A stretch of DNA of 64,000 bases from assembly GCF_024519315.1 (NCBI RefSeq), contig NZ_JANIIC010000047.1, forward strand, positions 1-64,000, written 5' to 3'. Positions 8,636-16,934 of the stretch are shown one piece after another. The DNA is from Streptomyces malaysiensis subsp. samsunensis (GTDB lineage Bacteria > Actinomycetota > Actinomycetes > Streptomycetales > Streptomycetaceae). Every line of letters begins with the position of its first letter. Within the stretch, counting starts at the first letter, position 1. The position numbers and the translations under genes were made by a program. Below the pieces are notes generated by a model that made no database searches, was not told the origin of the DNA, and worked only from the letters and a program-made list of their open reading frames with translations.

Positions 8636-10486
8636 TCATCGGGGCACCTCGATCCTGGCCAGGGAGCCCGTTTCCAGGGCGCACCACAGCGCGCCGTCGT
8701 ACGCGGCGATGCCGTGCGGTTCGCAGTCGGCGCGGGGCAGGTCGTACGCCGTGATCCGGCCGTCCGTGGTGATGCGTCCGACCCCGCCGCGCCCCCATTC
8801 GGTGAACCACAGCGCCCCGTCGGGGCCGCCGGTGACGGCGTGCGGGCGGGCCTGGCGGTCGGGCAGCGGGTACTCGGTGACGGTGCCGTCCACCGTGATG
8901 CGGCCGATCTGCCCCGCGCCGATCTCGGTGAACCACAGGGCGCCGTCCGGCCCTTGGGCGATGCCCACCGGCGCGGCGGCCTCGGTCGGCAGGGGGTGGG
9001 CGGTCGTCAGGCCGTCCATGGTGATCCGGCCGATGGCGTTGCCCTGGTTGAGGGTGAACCACATCGCGCCGTCCGGCCCCGCCGCCATGGCGGACGGGAA
9101 GGTCCCGCACGGGGAGTGCTGGGTGGCGCCTGGCGCGGGGGGCTCGGTGATCCCGGACGCCGGGTACTCGGTGATGTCGCCGTCCATGGTGATCCGCCCG
9201 ATGCGGTCGGCGGCCGACAGCGTGAACCACATGGCGCCGTCCGGGCCCGCCGCGATCCCGTACGGACCGCCCCCGGCGGTCGGCGGTACGAAGGAGGAGA
9301 CCGCGCCGTCGACGGTGATCCGGCCGATGCGGTGTGTGTCGTACTCGGTGAACCACAGGGCGCCATCGGGCCCTTGGGCGATCATCATCGGCTTGGCTCC
9401 GACGGAATGGACGGTGATCCGGCCGTCCGCGCCCCTGCGGCCGATCGCGCCCTGGTGGACCAGGGTGAACCACAGGGCGCCGTCAGGGCCTTCGGTGAGC
9501 GCGTAGGGTCCCGCGTCCGGGGCGCTGACGGTGAAATCACTGACGCTGACATCGCGGCCCCTGACGTCACGGCCCCTGACATCGCGGCCCGTGACGTCAC
9601 GGCCCCTGACATCGCGGCCCGTGACGTCACGGCCCCTGGCATCACTGACGCTGACATCGCCGACCCCGACCTCGCGGACCGGGTCGGCGAGCCACCGGCC
9701 GATCCGGTCCAGCAGCACCTCGCCCCGCTCGGACAGGTGGAAGGCGTGCGGCATATCCGCGTACTCCTCCAGGCGCACGCTCACCCCGGCGGCGTCGGCC
9801 GCCTCTGCGAAGCGGCGGGCGTCGTCCAGGAGGACCTCGTGCGCACCGACGGCGATCAGCAGCGGCGGCAGCCCGCGAAGGTCCCCGTACAGCGGCGACT
9901 GCGGGGCCCGGTCGGCGGGCGCGCCGGCAAGGTACCGGGCGCGCAGGGAGTCGAGGGCGGCCCGGTTCATCACGTCCTTACCGTCGTTGGCGGAGAGCGA
10001 CGCGCCGGTAAGGGCGAAGTCGGTGACGGGTGAGACCGCGACCGCGGCACCCGGCTGGGGGCCGCCGGTCCGCCGGATCTCCAGCAGCGCGGAGAGCACC
10101 AGCGTGGCGCCGGCCGACTCGCCGGCGAGCACGACCTCGGCGGCGGGGACGCCCGCGTCCAGCACGCTCCGCCAGGCGGCCAGGACGTCCTCGAGCGCCG
10201 CGGGATACGGGTGTCGGGGCGCCAGCCGGTAGTCCACCCGCAGGGCGGGGCGGCCGGTCGCCTTCGACAGCCGATAGGCCATCACCCGCTCGGCCTCGGG
10301 CATGGTGTGGACGAACCCGCCGCCGTGCACATAGATCAGCGCGCCGCCCCGGGCGCCCGGCGCGCGGACCCAGTCGCCGCGCACCTCGGCGTCGTCCGGA
10401 AGCGGGGCGGCGATCAGCGCGTCGGGGCAGTCGCGGACCGCTCGGGCCGCCTCGGGCGCCATGGGAACGGCGATGACATGCAGCAA
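8636..10486 (-). CDS. Esterase fused to virginiamycin B lyase-like propeller
   Basis: This 616-residue protein joins two families. Residues 1-270 are an HSL-type alpha/beta hydrolase with the oxyanion motif HGGGF (54-58), the nucleophile motif GESAG (Ser124) and a C-terminal His in ADMPHAFHL. Residues about 272-320 are a linker of repeated GRDV(T/R) units. Residues about 325-616 are a Vgb-type propeller, with GPDGALWFT-like motifs recurring every 40-45 residues. Vgb enzymes open streptogramin B rings by elimination, but many relatives have no known activity. The start is TTG 10486, with GGAGGA a few bases upstream. The divergent TetR gene is a likely regulator. The two halves are usually separate proteins, so this looks like a gene fusion. 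Confidence 0.85.
   Translation of the reverse strand: MLHVIAVPMAPEAARAVRDCPDALIAAPLPDDAEVRGDWVRAPGARGGALIYVHGGGFVHTMPEAERVMAYRLSKATGRPALRVDYRLAPRHPYPAALEDVLAAWRSVLDAGVPAAEVVLAGESAGATLVLSALLEIRRTGGPQPGAAVAVSPVTDFALTGASLSANDGKDVMNRAALDSLRARYLAGAPADRAPQSPLYGDLRGLPPLLIAVGAHEVLLDDARRFAEAADAAGVSVRLEEYADMPHAFHLSERGEVLLDRIGRWLADPVREVGVGDVSVSDARGRDVTGRDVRGRDVTGRDVRGRDVRGRDVSVSDFTVSAPDAGPYALTEGPDGALWFTLVHQGAIGRRGADGRITVHSVGAKPMMIAQGPDGALWFTEYDTHRIGRITVDGAVSSFVPPTAGGGPYGIAAGPDGAMWFTLSAADRIGRITMDGDITEYPASGITEPPAPGATQHSPCGTFPSAMAAGPDGAMWFTLNQGNAIGRITMDGLTTAHPLPTEAAAPVGIAQGPDGALWFTEIGAGQIGRITVDGTVTEYPLPDRQARPHAVTGGPDGALWFTEWGRGGVGRITTDGRITAYDLPRADCEPHGIAAYDGALWCALETGSLARIEVPR
9530..9665 (-). repeat. In-frame tandem repeat encoding the fusion linker
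   Basis: About nine copies of a 15-base-like unit (variants of CCTGACGTCACGGCC and CGTGACATCGCGGCC) lie exactly where the esterase domain gives way to the propeller. They encode the repeated GRDV(T/R) linker. The nearly identical copies suggest recent expansion. Confidence 0.8.
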
Positions 10487-10577
10487 ACGGTCCTCCGTCG
10501 TGGGTGGTCGGGACTCGCGGGGGGCAATGGGCTCATCGCGGAGGCGGGCCCATCTTCCTCGCGAAGCAAAAGTTATG

Positions 10578-10649
10578 ACGGAGGTAAAGTTAGAACCGTC
10601 CTCTATTGCTCGTCAATGTAAATATGCTACGAGGGTAAGATTCGTCCTC
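10578..10649. promoter_or_regulatory. Two similar repeats upstream of TetR gene, candidate operators
   Basis: ACGGAGGTAAAGTTAGAACC (followed by GTCCTC) at 10578-10603 and ACGAGGGTAAGATTCGTCCT at 10629-10649 share the pattern ACG(G)AGGGTAA...CGTCCTC, and each has GAGG/CCTC ends in dyad. They lie between the divergent esterase-Vgb and TetR genes, the second touching the TetR start codon. This is the expected layout for autorepression. TATGCT at 10623-10628 could be the -10 element. Confidence 0.45.
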
Positions 10650-11309
10650 ATGGACATCGAGTCGAGCACCACGACCGACTCCGCGGCCACCGGCCTGCGC
10701 GAGGCCAAGAAGCGTGAGACGCGGCAGCTGATCTCCGACCGGGCCACCGAGCTCTTCATGGCGCAGGGGTTCGAACGCACCACCATTGCCGAGATCGCCG
10801 ACGCCGCGCGCGTGGCGAAGAAGACGGTGACCAACTACTTCCCGCGCAAAGAGGATCTGGCCCTCGACCACCAGGATGAGTTCGTCACCGGCCTGGCCCG
10901 CGCCGTCGCCGCCCGGGAGCCCGGCGAATCCGCCTTCGTCGCGCTGCGGCGCGCCCTGCTCTCCGCCGTCGCCGCACAGGATCCGGTCGCCGGTTTCGCC
11001 GGACCGGAGTTCACCCGCATGATCGTGGAGAGTCCCACCCTCTCGGCCTGTCTGCGCGGACTGCACGACCAGCGCGAGGAGGCCCTTGCCATCGCTCTGG
11101 CCGCGGCGACCGGTACCTCCGCGGCCGACATCACCCCGCGCACGGCCGCGTCCCTGCTCGCCGGGGTGCATCGCGTGCTGTTCCACAGGATTCTGGACCT
11201 CACGCTCGCGGGGCACGGCGGCAAGGAGATCGCCGCCATCCTCGAAGCCGAGGCCACCCGGGCGTTCGCCCTGCTGGAACCGGCCCTCGCCGACTACGCG
11301 CGGGCCTGA
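10650..11309 (+). CDS. TetR family transcriptional regulator
   Basis: This 219-residue protein has a classic TetR N-terminal DNA-binding domain. The helix-turn-helix spans about residues 35-65, with ELFMAQGFERTTIAEIADAA followed by ARVAKKTVTNYFPRKEDL. The remainder is a ligand-binding domain of the kind seen in antibiotic- and lipid-sensing TetR repressors. It is divergent from the esterase-Vgb fusion gene, so that gene is its most likely target. I chose ATG 10650; it has no good ribosome site and may be translated from a leaderless or nearly leaderless mRNA. The ligand is unknown. Confidence 0.88.
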   Translation: MDIESSTTTDSAATGLREAKKRETRQLISDRATELFMAQGFERTTIAEIADAARVAKKTVTNYFPRKEDLALDHQDEFVTGLARAVAAREPGESAFVALRRALLSAVAAQDPVAGFAGPEFTRMIVESPTLSACLRGLHDQREEALAIALAAATGTSAADITPRTAASLLAGVHRVLFHRILDLTLAGHGGKEIAAILEAEATRAFALLEPALADYARA

Positions 11310-11351
11310 GGCCGCCCTCGAACGTCACCCAGGGACCGTCACCCCCGGCCG

Positions 11352-12089
11352 TCAGCGCGCCGCCGACAGCGCATCCGTGAGGACGGCGGGCGCCTCGGCC
11401 AGCGAGGGGCCGTACCAGGTGAGGTGACGGCCGCTGACCAGGGCCGCCGGAAGGCCGGGGAACGCCTCGGGGCCGTCGTCGGCCGTGAAGCGGTACGGCT
11501 CGTCGGGCAGCACCACCAGATCCGCGCCCCGCGCCGTCAACTCCTGGATCGGGACGCGGGGATAGCGCTCGGGATGCGCGCTGTAGAGGTGCTTCACGCC
11601 GAGCCGGGCCAGGACGTCACCGGCGAAGGTGTCCCGGCCCAGCACCATCCACGGACGCCGCCACACCGGTACGACGGCGTGCCGCGCCGGGCCGGTGGCC
11701 CGTACGTCCGCCCAGGCGGCCTCGGCCGCGTCCAGCCAGCCGGGCCTGGCCAGTCCGCAGCCGCGCACCAGGACCCGCTCCAGTTCGCTGAACGCCTGCT
11801 CCAGGGTGCGCACTTCGGTCACCAGGACCTCCAGACCGGCGGCGCGCAGCGCGGCGAGGTCGGAGGGGCGGTTCTCCTCCTCGTTGGCGATCACGAGATC
11901 CGGTGCGAGGGCGGCGATCCGGGCGGTGTCGGGGTTCTTGGTGCCGCCGCACCGCTCCACGGCGAGGCCGGGCGGATGCGTGCACCAGTCGGTCGCACCG
12001 GCCAGCAACTCGGGCTCGGTGGCGGCGACGGCCTCGGTGAGCGAGGGCACGAGGGACACCACGCGCCGTACGGGGGTGCGAGGGCTCAT
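11352..12089 (-). CDS. BtuF-like helical-backbone metal receptor, no signal peptide
   Basis: This 245-residue protein is a class III periplasmic-binding-protein fold of the BtuF / helical-backbone metal-receptor family. RVVSLVPSLTEAVAA at the start, CGGTKNPDTARIAALAPDLVIA, and a C-terminal half with GADLVVLPDEPYRF are typical. It lacks a signal peptide and lipobox, so it is probably cytoplasmic rather than the binding part of a corrinoid or iron importer, and no permease or ATPase gene is next to it. Cytoplasmic members are widespread in actinobacteria and their role is not settled. Confidence 0.8.
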   Translation of the reverse strand: MSPRTPVRRVVSLVPSLTEAVAATEPELLAGATDWCTHPPGLAVERCGGTKNPDTARIAALAPDLVIANEEENRPSDLAALRAAGLEVLVTEVRTLEQAFSELERVLVRGCGLARPGWLDAAEAAWADVRATGPARHAVVPVWRRPWMVLGRDTFAGDVLARLGVKHLYSAHPERYPRVPIQELTARGADLVVLPDEPYRFTADDGPEAFPGLPAALVSGRHLTWYGPSLAEAPAVLTDALSAAR

Positions 12090-12114
12090 CGCTCCACCGT
12101 ACGGCGCGACCGGC

Positions 12115-12265
12115 CCCGCGGTGCCGGATACGAGCCGTGCGGTACGAGCCGTGCGAACCGTAAGGCGCCCATCGCAGCCTTACGGCCCGCGCGCCCGTAC
12201 GAGCCTCACACCCGTACGAGCCCCACGACCGTACGAGCCCTACGGCCCTACGAACCGTAAGAACG
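12115..12265. repeat. Short direct repeats (CGTACGAGCC) in spacer
   Basis: Copies of (C/G)TACGAGCC recur at about 12128, 12142, 12196, 12213 and 12230, with CGTAAG/CTTACG inverted partners nearby (about 12159, 12177). The block sits upstream of the metal-receptor gene and downstream of the TROVE gene. Confidence 0.55.
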
Positions 12266-12280
12266 GCACGGCCCACGCCG

Positions 12281-13876
12281 CTACGCCGCCTCGGCCGGCG
12301 CCTCCCATGGCCAGACGGCCCGCCCGCCGCGGTCGCCCTGCGACAGCAGCCCGACCATCGTGAACAGCTTGTCGCTGAAGCCGCCGATCTCGTACCGGTT
12401 CGGGCGGCCGGTGTCGATGGACGTGGGCGCGTAGCCGGTGGTGTTGACGCCGAACACCGGCACCCGCGCCGGGACGGCCTCCGAGGCCGGAACGGACCGG
12501 CGGCCGCGCGTATGCGGAAACGCCTGCATATCCGAGACGATCACCACCCGGTCGTGGCCGCCATAGGCGGCCCGCAGCGCCGCGCCCGTCTCCGTGCCGT
12601 GCCCGACCTCGCCGATCCGCGCGCAGAACCCCTCGATGTCGCGGAGCACCGAACCGCCCGGGGTCAGCCGGTGGCCGAAGTGCCCGGAGGCGAAGCCGAC
12701 CAGGTCCACCCGGCAGCCGCGGTGCGCGAGCGCGACCCCGAAGAGCGCGCCGATGTCCACATGGCGCACCTGGGAGCGGCCCGAGACCGGCGCCTGCATC
12801 GAGCCGGAGGTGTCGACGAGCACCAGAGTGCGGCCCGGCAGCGCCGGGACGGCCGCTGTGGAGGCGGTCAGCGCCCGGTCCAGGGCGTGGCCCCAGCGCA
12901 GCGACGGCGCGGCCCGGTACGCGGACAGGAAACGGTACGGGAACTGACGGGAGCGGGCCACCTCGGCCGGATCGGCCAGCCGCGCCGCGACCCGCTCGGC
13001 GGCCTCGTCCGGCAGCCCGGCCTCGTCGAGGTTGCGCAGATTGCGGAGCAGCGCCATATAGCCCATCGAGGGCAGTACGGCCTGCCAGGCCGTCGCGTCC
13101 ATCGGCCCCTGGAGCCAGCCCGCGAGCGCCTCCCAGGTCATCCCGGCGGTACGGAGCGCGTCGGCGGCGTCCGGCCGCTCCAGCACGGCACGGCGCTCCC
13201 ACTGCGGCAGGGCCGTGAGCCGGGCGCGGGCGCGCAGGGTGCGCAGCGAGACCGGGGGCGCGGCCTCCCGGCGGTGGCGGCGGTCGATGGCGTGCCGGAA
13301 CAGCTCGCCCTGCCACGGCTTGTCGGGGTCCGGGGCGGCGTGCACCAGCTCCAGGACGTCGGCGAAGCGGAAGCCGTGGCTCTCGGTGTCGTGCTTGAGC
13401 AGCGAGCGCTCGGTGTAGAGGCGGCGGGCGGCGTCGGCGAGGCCGCGCTTGACCGGCTTGGGCAGGGCGCGGCCGTGGTGGGCGGTCCAGTGGGCGAGGA
13501 ACTCGCCGGGCTCGTCGGCGCGCAGACACGCGGCGTCGACGATACGGCGGTTGTCGCCGTGCAGCCCGGCCGCGAGACGTGCCGCGACGGCCTCGGCGGC
13601 GGCGACCAGCGACGCGGTGCGCATCTGGGCCTCGGCGCGCAGCCAGGTGATGAAGCACGCGGTCCAGTCGCCGTCCTCGACGGCGACCGTACGGACGAGG
13701 GCGCGGAAGCGGTCGTCGCGGTCGCCGGAGGGCTCGTAGAAGGTCTGCTCGCCGACCATGTTCACCACGGCCAGCAGCACCAGGTCGGACTTGCTGTCGC
13801 GGGTGACGGCGGCGCCGCCCTCATGGGTGGTCGCGGTGGCCATGGCGCGCCGGAGGGCGCGGTTGAACTTCGTCAT
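12281..13876 (-). CDS. rsr: TROVE domain protein (Ro60/Rsr homologue)
   Basis: This 531-residue protein is about the length of vertebrate Ro60. The N-terminal two thirds is the TROVE HEAT-repeat ring, with TKFNRALRRAMATATTHEGG at the start and TEGFRFADVLELVHAAPDP-like repeats further in. The C-terminal third is a von Willebrand factor A fold whose metal site begins LVDTSGSM (about 354). Ro proteins bind Y RNAs on the outer ring surface and misfolded RNA ends in the central hole; in Deinococcus and Salmonella they work with polynucleotide phosphorylase in RNA decay. The start is ATG 13876, with GGGAGAGG about 9 bases upstream. A Y RNA candidate lies 150 bases upstream on the same strand. Confidence 0.92.
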   Translation of the reverse strand: MTKFNRALRRAMATATTHEGGAAVTRDSKSDLVLLAVVNMVGEQTFYEPSGDRDDRFRALVRTVAVEDGDWTACFITWLRAEAQMRTASLVAAAEAVAARLAAGLHGDNRRIVDAACLRADEPGEFLAHWTAHHGRALPKPVKRGLADAARRLYTERSLLKHDTESHGFRFADVLELVHAAPDPDKPWQGELFRHAIDRRHRREAAPPVSLRTLRARARLTALPQWERRAVLERPDAADALRTAGMTWEALAGWLQGPMDATAWQAVLPSMGYMALLRNLRNLDEAGLPDEAAERVAARLADPAEVARSRQFPYRFLSAYRAAPSLRWGHALDRALTASTAAVPALPGRTLVLVDTSGSMQAPVSGRSQVRHVDIGALFGVALAHRGCRVDLVGFASGHFGHRLTPGGSVLRDIEGFCARIGEVGHGTETGAALRAAYGGHDRVVIVSDMQAFPHTRGRRSVPASEAVPARVPVFGVNTTGYAPTSIDTGRPNRYEIGGFSDKLFTMVGLLSQGDRGGRAVWPWEAPAEAA

Positions 13877-13992
13877 GCGGTCATGCCTCTCCCCCGAGTG
13901 GGCACAGGAGGAGGCGTGCGCGCCGGTGCGTCGGCAGCGCCTGAGGTCAGGAGTGGGCGGCGGACTGTTCTGGAAAGGAAGTAACCGCGACC

Positions 13993-14022
13993 CGCGCACC
14001 AGGCGCTCCGATGCCGTGCGCG
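13993..14022 (-). terminator. Hairpin downstream of Y RNA candidate
   Basis: On the minus strand CGCGCAC (14022-14016) pairs with GTGCGCG (13999-13993) across a 16-base loop, starting only 2 bases past the closing helix of the Y RNA candidate. It may define the RNA 3' end, although no T-run follows. Confidence 0.35.
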
Positions 14023-14024
14023 CG

Positions 14025-14134
14025 CCTCCCGAGATCAAAGTCGACGACGGTACGTTTCCCACCCCGCGTCGGCGGGGTGTTTCAGGAATCGAACCCAAAT
14101 CGACCGAAGTAACCGTCGTCTTCGCACCGGGAGG
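14025..14134 (-). ncRNA. Candidate bacterial Y RNA (YrlA-like)
   Basis: The 110-base minus-strand segment folds into one long closed helix. CCTCCCG (14134-14128) pairs with CGGGAGG (14031-14025). GACGACGGT (14120-14112) pairs perfectly with ACCGTCGTC (14051-14043). Between them, GGTGCGAAG and CTTTGATCTC form an interrupted helix resembling the Ro-binding site of known Y RNAs. The enclosed part is tRNA-like: a T-arm-like hairpin around GGTTCGATTCC (14095-14085), then a perfect 8-bp stem CACCCCGC/GCGGGGTG (14079-14060). Bacterial Y RNAs have this plan, a Ro-binding helix plus a tRNA-mimic module, and are often encoded next to rsr. The exact 5' and 3' ends are not known. Confidence 0.78.
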
Positions 14135-14256
14135 TGCGTTCACGGATACGACAGTAGGGGGCCGTCTCCTCGGCCGTCATCCGGTTTTCTCCGCACCCGG
14201 CGGCACGGCACGGCGCTGCGCCCAGAGGCACGGCGCAGCACATGGCCACAGCACAG

Positions 14257-14292
14257 CACCGCGGCCCGGAGCGGGTGCTCCGGGCCGCGGTG
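14257..14292 (-). terminator. Terminator of betaine ABC operon
   Basis: A perfect 16-bp stem (CACCGCGGCCCGGAGC with its complement) closes the loop GGGT at 14273-14276. It begins 20 bases past the stop codon of the permease/binding-protein gene on the minus strand. Confidence 0.8.
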
Positions 14293-14312
14293 TGCGTGGT
14301 GCCTACAGGGTG

Positions 14313-16934
14313 TCAGGGAGCCACCGGCGCCATCTTGTCGACGATGCCGGGGTTGGCGTCCATCCACTTCTGGACGCCCTTCTCCTCGTTGCCCTTACCG
14401 GCGTCCTGGATGGCCTGCTCCAGGCTCGCCAGCTCCTTCTCCGTCATGTGCCACTTCTTCAGCCACCCGTTGAACTCGGGGAACTTCTTCGGGAAGGACT
14501 TGTTGGCGAGGGTGTGGAGCTGGTTGCTGGCCCCGAACGCCTGCTTCGGGTCGGCGAGCTTGGTCAGCTTGTACTTGCTGTAGGCCCAGTGCGGGGTCCA
14601 CAGGACCACGGCCACCGGCTCCTTCTTGGCGTACGACCGCTCCAGCTGGGCCAGCATCGCCGGCGAGGAGCCGTCGCTGACCTTGTACTCCTTGTCCAGG
14701 CCGTACTCCTTGAGCACCTTGCCCTTCAGGAGCTTCATCTCGCCGGTCCCGGGCTCGATACCGACGATCTTGCCGCCGAAGGTGCCGGCCTTGCCCTTGA
14801 GATCGGCGAGCGACTTCACGTCCTTGACGTAGGACGGCACCGCGATCTCCAGGGAGGTCTTGTCGTACCACGACCCGACATCGACCAGGTTCTTCTTGTA
14901 TTTGTCCCAGTACTGTTTCTGGGCGACCGGTAGCCAGCCGTCGAACTCGACGTCGACCTGTCCGGTGCTCATCCCGGTGAACATCGAGCCGACGTCGTAC
15001 TGCTTGATCTCCGGCTTGTAGCCACGCCGCTCGAGGACGTTCTTCCACAGGTAGGTGGTGGCGATGTCCTCGTCCCACGGGAAGTACCCGATCATCGGCG
15101 CGGCGCCCGCGTCCTTGCCCTTCTGGTCGCCGCCGCCGGGCACCGGGGCCAGCTTGTTGGCCATGCCCGGGTTCTGCTTCAGCCAGGCGCGCACGCCCTG
15201 CTGCTCCTTGCCCTTACCGGCGTCCTGGATCGCCGACTCCAGGCTGGTGAGCTGCTTCTCGGTCAGCTTGAAGTTCTTGATCCACTTGGCGACCTGGGGG
15301 TTGTCCTTGGAGAAGCCCTTGCGCGCGAGGGAGTCGATGCGGTCGCCCTTGCCGAAGGCGCCCTTGGGGTCCTTCAGCTTGGTGAGCTCGTACTTGTCAT
15401 ACGCCCAGTGCGGGGACCACAACGTGACGGCGATCGGCTCCTTCTTGGCGTAGGAGCGGTCCAGTTGGGAGAGCATGGCCGCGGTGGAGCCCTTGACCAG
15501 GGTGAAGTTCTTGTTCAGGCCATAGCCGGGCATGACCTTGTCCTGCATCAACTTCATCTCACCGGCGCCGGGCTCGATGCCGACGATCTTCTTCTTGAAG
15601 GTGCCGGCCTTCTTCTCGAGGTCGTCCAGGGTCTTGACGCCCTTGACGTACGACGGCACCGCGACCTCCAGCGAGGTGGGGCCGTACCAGGAGCCGAGGT
15701 TCTCCAGCTTGCTCTTGTACTTCGACCAGTACGAGGCGTGGGTGGTGGGCAGCCAGGAGTCGGTCTCGAAGTCGATGTTGCCCGCGGCCATACCGGTGTA
15801 CAGCGCGCCGACGTCGTACGACTGCACCTTCGGCTTGAAACCGCGCTGCTCCAGGAGCTCCTTCCACAGGAAGGTGGAGGCGACGCCCTCGTCCCAGTTG
15901 ATGTAGCCGATGTTGACCGACTGGCCCTTGCCGACGTTGGCGGAGACCGTGGGTCCCTCGTCGTCGTCGCCGAAGATGCTCATACCGCCGGCGACCAGCG
16001 CCAGGACGACGACGCCGACCATGGCGACGGAGGTGGCGGGGCGCCAGTGCAGCACCTTGAGGCCGCTGAGCGCCTTGGCGTTCTGCTTGGCCAGCGCGCG
16101 GCGGGCCAGCGGGGAGACGCGCTGATTGAGCGCGCTGGTCATCCGGTCCAGGTACATGGCCAGGATGACGACCGCGATACCGCCCTCGAAGCCCATGGCG
16201 ACGTCGACGGAGCTGATCGCCTGGAAGACGGTGGAGCCCAGGCCCTCGGCGCCGACCATACCGGCGATGACGACCATGGACAGCGCCAGCATGATCACCT
16301 GGTTGACGCCCGCCATGATGGTGGGCAGGGCCAGCGGGAACTGGACGCCCAGCAGGGTGCGGCGCGGATGGGTACCGAAGGCGTCGGCCGCCTCGACCAG
16401 CTCCGCATCCACCTGCCGGATGCCCAGTTCCGTCATGCGGACGCCCGGGGGCATCGAGAAGATGACGGTGGCGACGACGCCGGGGACCACCCCGAGGCCG
16501 AAGAAGAAGATGCCGGGGATCAGGTAGACGAAGGCGGGCATCGTCTGCATGAAGTCCAGCACCGGGCGGATCGTGGCGCTCACCGCGCGGTTGCGCGAGG
16601 CCCAGATGCCCAGCGGCACCGCGAACACAACGGTGATCACACCGGCGACCAGCACCAGTGCGAGGGTGTTCATCGCCTCGCCCCATAGCTCGATCGAGTC
16701 GATGAGGGCGAATCCCAGGAAGGCGAGCACGGCGGGCAGCAGCCCGCGCAGCCACCAGGCGAGCAGCGCCAGGATGCCCGCGAGCAGCAGCGGCTCGGGG
16801 CCGCTGAGCACGGTGTTCACCCCGTCGTACATGCCCTGCACGACGCTGGAGATGAAGTCGAAGAGCCAGCTCAGATTGTCTCGGAGCCAGTTGACGCCGG
16901 AGTTGATCCAGTCGCCGAGCTGAAGCCTAGGCAC
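14313..16934 (-). CDS. Glycine betaine/proline-type ABC permease fused to two binding domains
   Basis: This 873-residue protein combines what are usually two or three subunits. Residues about 1-310 are the ProW/OpuAB-type permease, with multiple membrane helices and the ATPase-contact loop LVEAADAFGTHPRRTLLGVQFP. Residues about 335-600 and about 610-873 are two OpuAC-type binding domains in tandem. Each opens with an aligned segment (IGYINWDEGVASTFLWKELL and IGYFPWDEDIATTYLWKNVL) and contains LTKLKDPKGAFG or LTKLADPKQAFG. Both should face outside, joined to the permease by a helix near residue 315. Such importers take up compatible solutes under osmotic stress. The gene overlaps the end of the ATPase gene by 8 bases. 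The symbol is left blank because the domain order fits both OpuA and ProU naming. Confidence 0.9.
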   Translation of the reverse strand: MPRLQLGDWINSGVNWLRDNLSWLFDFISSVVQGMYDGVNTVLSGPEPLLLAGILALLAWWLRGLLPAVLAFLGFALIDSIELWGEAMNTLALVLVAGVITVVFAVPLGIWASRNRAVSATIRPVLDFMQTMPAFVYLIPGIFFFGLGVVPGVVATVIFSMPPGVRMTELGIRQVDAELVEAADAFGTHPRRTLLGVQFPLALPTIMAGVNQVIMLALSMVVIAGMVGAEGLGSTVFQAISSVDVAMGFEGGIAVVILAMYLDRMTSALNQRVSPLARRALAKQNAKALSGLKVLHWRPATSVAMVGVVVLALVAGGMSIFGDDDEGPTVSANVGKGQSVNIGYINWDEGVASTFLWKELLEQRGFKPKVQSYDVGALYTGMAAGNIDFETDSWLPTTHASYWSKYKSKLENLGSWYGPTSLEVAVPSYVKGVKTLDDLEKKAGTFKKKIVGIEPGAGEMKLMQDKVMPGYGLNKNFTLVKGSTAAMLSQLDRSYAKKEPIAVTLWSPHWAYDKYELTKLKDPKGAFGKGDRIDSLARKGFSKDNPQVAKWIKNFKLTEKQLTSLESAIQDAGKGKEQQGVRAWLKQNPGMANKLAPVPGGGDQKGKDAGAAPMIGYFPWDEDIATTYLWKNVLERRGYKPEIKQYDVGSMFTGMSTGQVDVEFDGWLPVAQKQYWDKYKKNLVDVGSWYDKTSLEIAVPSYVKDVKSLADLKGKAGTFGGKIVGIEPGTGEMKLLKGKVLKEYGLDKEYKVSDGSSPAMLAQLERSYAKKEPVAVVLWTPHWAYSKYKLTKLADPKQAFGASNQLHTLANKSFPKKFPEFNGWLKKWHMTEKELASLEQAIQDAGKGNEEKGVQKWMDANPGIVDKMAPVAP

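Noticed and set aside
8714..10033. A 439-codon plus-strand frame opposite the esterase-Vgb gene
   Set aside because: It is a codon-bias shadow. The repeats translate as another regular pattern there, but there is no start site or family match.
14134..14160. A promoter for the Y RNA candidate
   Set aside because: TACTGT (14156-14151) could be a -10 box, but the best upstream partner (GATGAC, 19-base spacing) is too weak to annotate.
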